A stretch of 64,000 nucleotides of DNA from Melastoma dodecandrum (Eukaryota > Streptophyta > Magnoliopsida > Myrtales > Melastomataceae), in contig JARUPY010000473.1 of NCBI GenBank assembly GCA_029817715.1, positions 1,612,001 through 1,676,000 of the forward strand, given 5' to 3'. Shown here in pieces: positions 61,332-64,000 of the stretch. The first letter of the stretch is position 1; the number at the start of each line of letters is the position of its first letter. The notes under the pieces were generated by a model. It saw only the letters and a list, made by a program, of their open reading frames with translations, made no database searches and was not told the DNA's origin. Both the position numbers and the translations under genes were made by a program.

Positions 61332-61753
61332 TTACATGGTATTATAGTACAGAAAACGTTTGGAATACCAGATCAGAAACTTTCGGTACATGTCGAAATT
61401 CCGGAGTTTAGTCCAGCCTTTGCGACAAAGATCACTAGGATCCATGTACCATCCTTTTTCTGGATTATCAGCAACTGCAAATGCAATCTCACAGTCTATG
61501 GAGTATAAAATCATTTTTCGGGTTTTTCTTTCACAATAATATTTTAAATATCTTAGAACACGACCGACTCTTTTAAGAAAACGAGGACACTTCCATCTGG
61601 GTTCTCCATACTCTTCTCGTTCGAGTCTAAGTCGTGAAAATGAGCTTGGAGAATTCCACATGGGGGAAACCATGGCTTATCATCCCTAAGAGTTCTTCTG
61701 GGAGGTCTCATCGGTTTTCCTACTTTCAACCTGTCTGTGCCCGTGGCTTTCAC
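61332..61753 (-). other. Small open frames in the intergenic/leader part of the element
   Basis: Two overlapping minus-strand frames (to 61553 and 61332) lie between the promoter-like region and the primer site. One of about 113 codons is rich in Arg, Lys and Tyr with the stretch RYLKYYCERKTRKMILYSID. No family is recognised. They may be leader small ORFs, a decayed accessory gene or chance. Confidence 0.35.
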
Positions 61754-62188
61754 CTTTAGCCGGTGGCAATTATGACTGCGAAAGCTTTACAGACCTACCA
61801 TCCTGAGGGACTCCTGAAAAATTCTTATCGATAATAAACTCTGGAGGTTTGAAGTTTACTGGAGGAGATAAAGAGACCAGATGAAACACAACACATAAAC
61901 AGTGGAAAACTGGGAATAACAGAAATATAAGATGATCAAACAAGAAAATGCAAACCTAAGGACGCTGGAATAGATCATAACAAAATATTTTTGGGATTTT
62001 GATTTTTCAAATGTTTTTGGGTTTATCGAAGATAGAGAGAGTGGTTTTGAGAGGAGTTAGAGAACTAGTACCGCCTTGCCTTTGTTATTGCCCAGAAGGG
62101 TGTTTTAGCCGCTCATGGATTTGGAGAAAACTTGGGAGGTTTATTTCTTTTTTCTTCTCTTCTCCCTTTCTTGTTTACAAGAGGAAGC

Positions 62189-62197
62189 TATTTATAG
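62189..62197 (-). promoter_or_regulatory. TATA box-like element downstream of the polyprotein
   Basis: On the minus strand reads TATAAATAG, about 165 bases after the polyprotein stop. A TGACTCATTGCGCAC word lies about 75 bases upstream of it. The arrangement resembles a pararetroviral intergenic promoter. Activity is inferred, not shown. Confidence 0.45.
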
Positions 62198-62359
62198 GAA
62201 AACTAAAAATTATACTAGGTCGTGGTTGTGCCACGTTACAACCTTATCGTTTTAGCCTTTTCCTAAGAGATGTGCGCAATGAGTCATCATCTTATCTCTA
62301 AGGAATATTTTCGTCCTTTCAGCACAAGGGGTACTATTGTTAGTCTTCAAGTACTGTTC

Positions 62360-64000
62360 TTAGTCTTCATCTTTTTGTCTTGGACGCTTTCCTTGCTTTT
62401 CTTGTGGGGTCCTTCGTCTTGCCGACAGTTTTCTGGTCCTTGAGGTTGATGGTCCTGGGCTTTGTATTGCTGATGAGCTTGGGCCTTGGAGGTCTGTTGG
62501 GTTTGTCAAGGATAGGTTTTGGAGTATGTCTTCTGCTATGACATCCCAATCTGGTTGTTCGTGAATAAAGCTTTCAAGAGCTTGGGATAAGTTCCAGACA
62601 TGTGCAATGTCTATCTTGGCAATCTTATCAAGAATGAGAGCTTCTTCTGTCAGTGGTGAAACCGCATTCTGTTGGAAGAGTTTTTCAGTGAGGCAATTTC
62701 TGCTGTACAGAACATCTCTGTATTCTGGGTCCTTGACATCATATGTTGGAGGTATGGACCATGTTGCTGGGATATTGTCATCTACTTCAAAAAATCCATA
62801 GTGTAGAGCCATTGAGTGAGGAAGGCACGAGAAATTATCAACAGTGTTGATAGATACCAAAGAGGTGACTTGATCATCGTAATGCCAATTTCTGTGAAAG
62901 AGATATGTGGAGTAGACTGTTACTCCTGGCCATTTTTGATATCTGTATGCTTGTTCTTTAAACCAAACCTTCCATTGGAATAATGGAGCAAACCATGTCA
63001 AGATGTCAACAAGATGAGCATGAGAGTATGCTGAGGGAGAATATGAGAATAGGTCCCCAAATTGTTCTAAGTACTGAAGCATCTCCAATGCTGGAAACTC
63101 GAAAGCAATAGTATGTTCATGAAAGAAATACCAGAAAAACCATTTTAATTCCACAGGGAATCTTTCTGTAGGTCTTATAGGAAAAACTTGTAGGAATGGA
63201 CAAGTAGGATGAAGACCTTCTCTGGGAAAGAAGAGTTGTCCATATTTCCTGAAGATGTCTGTCAAATAATATCGCATCTGTGAATAAGGGTCAGAGATTA
63301 TTTCCATAGCACAGTCGAAACGGTAGATGGTATTCCATTTGTGGATCTCAGGCGGTAATGATGTAGAAGAGTGTTGTCTTGGCCCTGCTTGAATATGAGT
63401 GGTGAACATAGCCTGTAGCTTCGGATACTCTAGGAGATGTGGATTGACTATATCAAAGGGTCTGGATAGAAAATCTGCAACTATATTAGCTGTTCCTTTG
63501 ATATGTCTCACTGAGAAAGAGTATTGTGAGAACCACTGAGAAAGTCGTAAAAGCTGAGCATTAGGTATCCTTTTTGCTTTGATATTCATCATTGAGTTGA
63601 AGGACTTGAAATCTGTCTCTACCAGAAAATGATATTCGGCCAGATGAAATTCAAATCGCTTGATACCATACTTCACAGCTAAGATTTCTTTGATACTGGA
63701 ATGGTAGTGTTGTTCTGCCTGGCTGAATTTTCCAGATTTGTAAGCACAAATCTTTCTTGTTCCATTCTTTTCTTCAATAAGAATGGCTGCCCAAAATTCA
63801 TTACTAGCATCTGTTTGCAAGACTCTGATCCCGTCAGAGGGAATCTGTAGAGGGGGTAAATTCTGTAGAGTCTTCTTCAAATATTGGACCGCGCTGGTTT
63901 GTTTAGGAGCCCATGGGGCTGCGTTCTTTTTGAGCTGGGCCTCTAAGGGACTGGTATATTGGCTGATACCTGGAACAAAGTCTCTTAGATAGTTAACAAT
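62360..64000 (-). mobile_element. RT-RNase H polyprotein 3' part of an endogenous pararetrovirus-like element (partial)
   Basis: A single minus-strand open frame runs from the window edge (64000) to TAA at 62360-62362. It starts in the end of a reverse transcriptase (YLRDFVPGISQYTSPLE) and enters an RNase H domain with its acidic residues in LQTDAS, SSIKEILAVKYG, VETDFKSF and HIKGTANIVADFLSRP. After RNase H come about 340 residues rich in aromatic residues with no integrase motif (no HHCC, no DDE), then a basic tail. Lack of integrase directly after RNase H, a tRNA-Met primer site downstream and a TATA-like site fit Caulimoviridae, perhaps a florendovirus-like lineage; a Ty3/gypsy element with lost integrase is the alternative. 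This is an old genomic copy; the upstream part lies outside the window. Confidence 0.7.

Overview
The window is nuclear DNA of a flowering plant, most likely a eudicot. Genes are split by many GT-AG introns, intergenic DNA is AT-rich, and almost every recognisable protein is a plant one (CLASP, peroxisomal thiolase, SDI-type TPR protein, VAMP72 longin v-SNARE, TDIF-type CLE peptide, RLCK, PRT1, KRP, DeSI, GTD-binding protein, ASIL trihelix factor, EMB2750-type PPR protein). The species cannot be named from this sequence. No bacterial-style operon or CRISPR array was seen. Gene coordinates below are whole spans, with exons listed in the evidence; several models were checked by summing exon lengths to a multiple of three.

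Layout. 0-23 kb: CLASP (21 exons, +), KAT/PED1 thiolase (14 exons, +), SDI-like TPR gene (+), VAMP72 v-SNARE (-), and then only the last exon of a nucleostemin-like GTPase gene (NSN1, -). 24-34 kb: a TDIF (CLE41/44) precursor gene (+), a nested inverted-repeat transposon cluster carrying pieces of a pyruvate decarboxylase gene, an RLCK-VII kinase (+), a frameshifted EamA/SLC35-type transporter gene (+) and a DeSI-type PPPDE peptidase (-). 34.8-38.8 kb: a decayed Ty1/copia retrotransposon (-) with both LTRs. 39-50 kb: PRT1 N-recognin E3 ligase with two frame breaks (+), a KRP cyclin-dependent kinase inhibitor (+) and a BSD-domain pseudogene (-). 50.6-51.9 kb: a second terminal-inverted-repeat element of the same broad family as the PDC-bearing one. 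52-61 kb: tRNA-Ser(UGA) (-), a GTD-binding protein (+), a trihelix factor (+), an EMB2750-like PPR gene (-) and a RING protein (+). 61-64 kb: the 3' end of a reverse-transcribing element resembling an endogenous pararetrovirus (-), running off the window edge.

Context. From memory of Arabidopsis gene order (to be checked), neighbours here recall several Arabidopsis neighbourhoods: KAT2 - VAMP722; KAT5 - SDI1 - KRP3; NSN1 - RLCK - EamA - DeSI; and CLE41 - PRT1 - KRP5 - BSD - trihelix. Read that way, the window is an old conserved block in which some members are intact and others (NSN1, BSD, probably EamA and PRT1) are decaying, as expected during gene loss after genome duplication. An unpolished assembly could imitate some single-base breaks. 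It cannot explain the truncated NSN1 or the multiply broken BSD gene.

The most unusual signals are: (1) a nested palindrome whose two halves carry different pyruvate decarboxylase fragments, one half bounded by an 8-bp target duplication; (2) a strong one-strand excess of the hexamer CAGAAG inside the copia element; (3) a polyprotein-end / promoter-like / primer-site / ORF-start order at 61-64 kb, as a circular pararetrovirus genome would give; (4) G-runs of 13-21 bases in introns, one of them directly before a 3' splice site.
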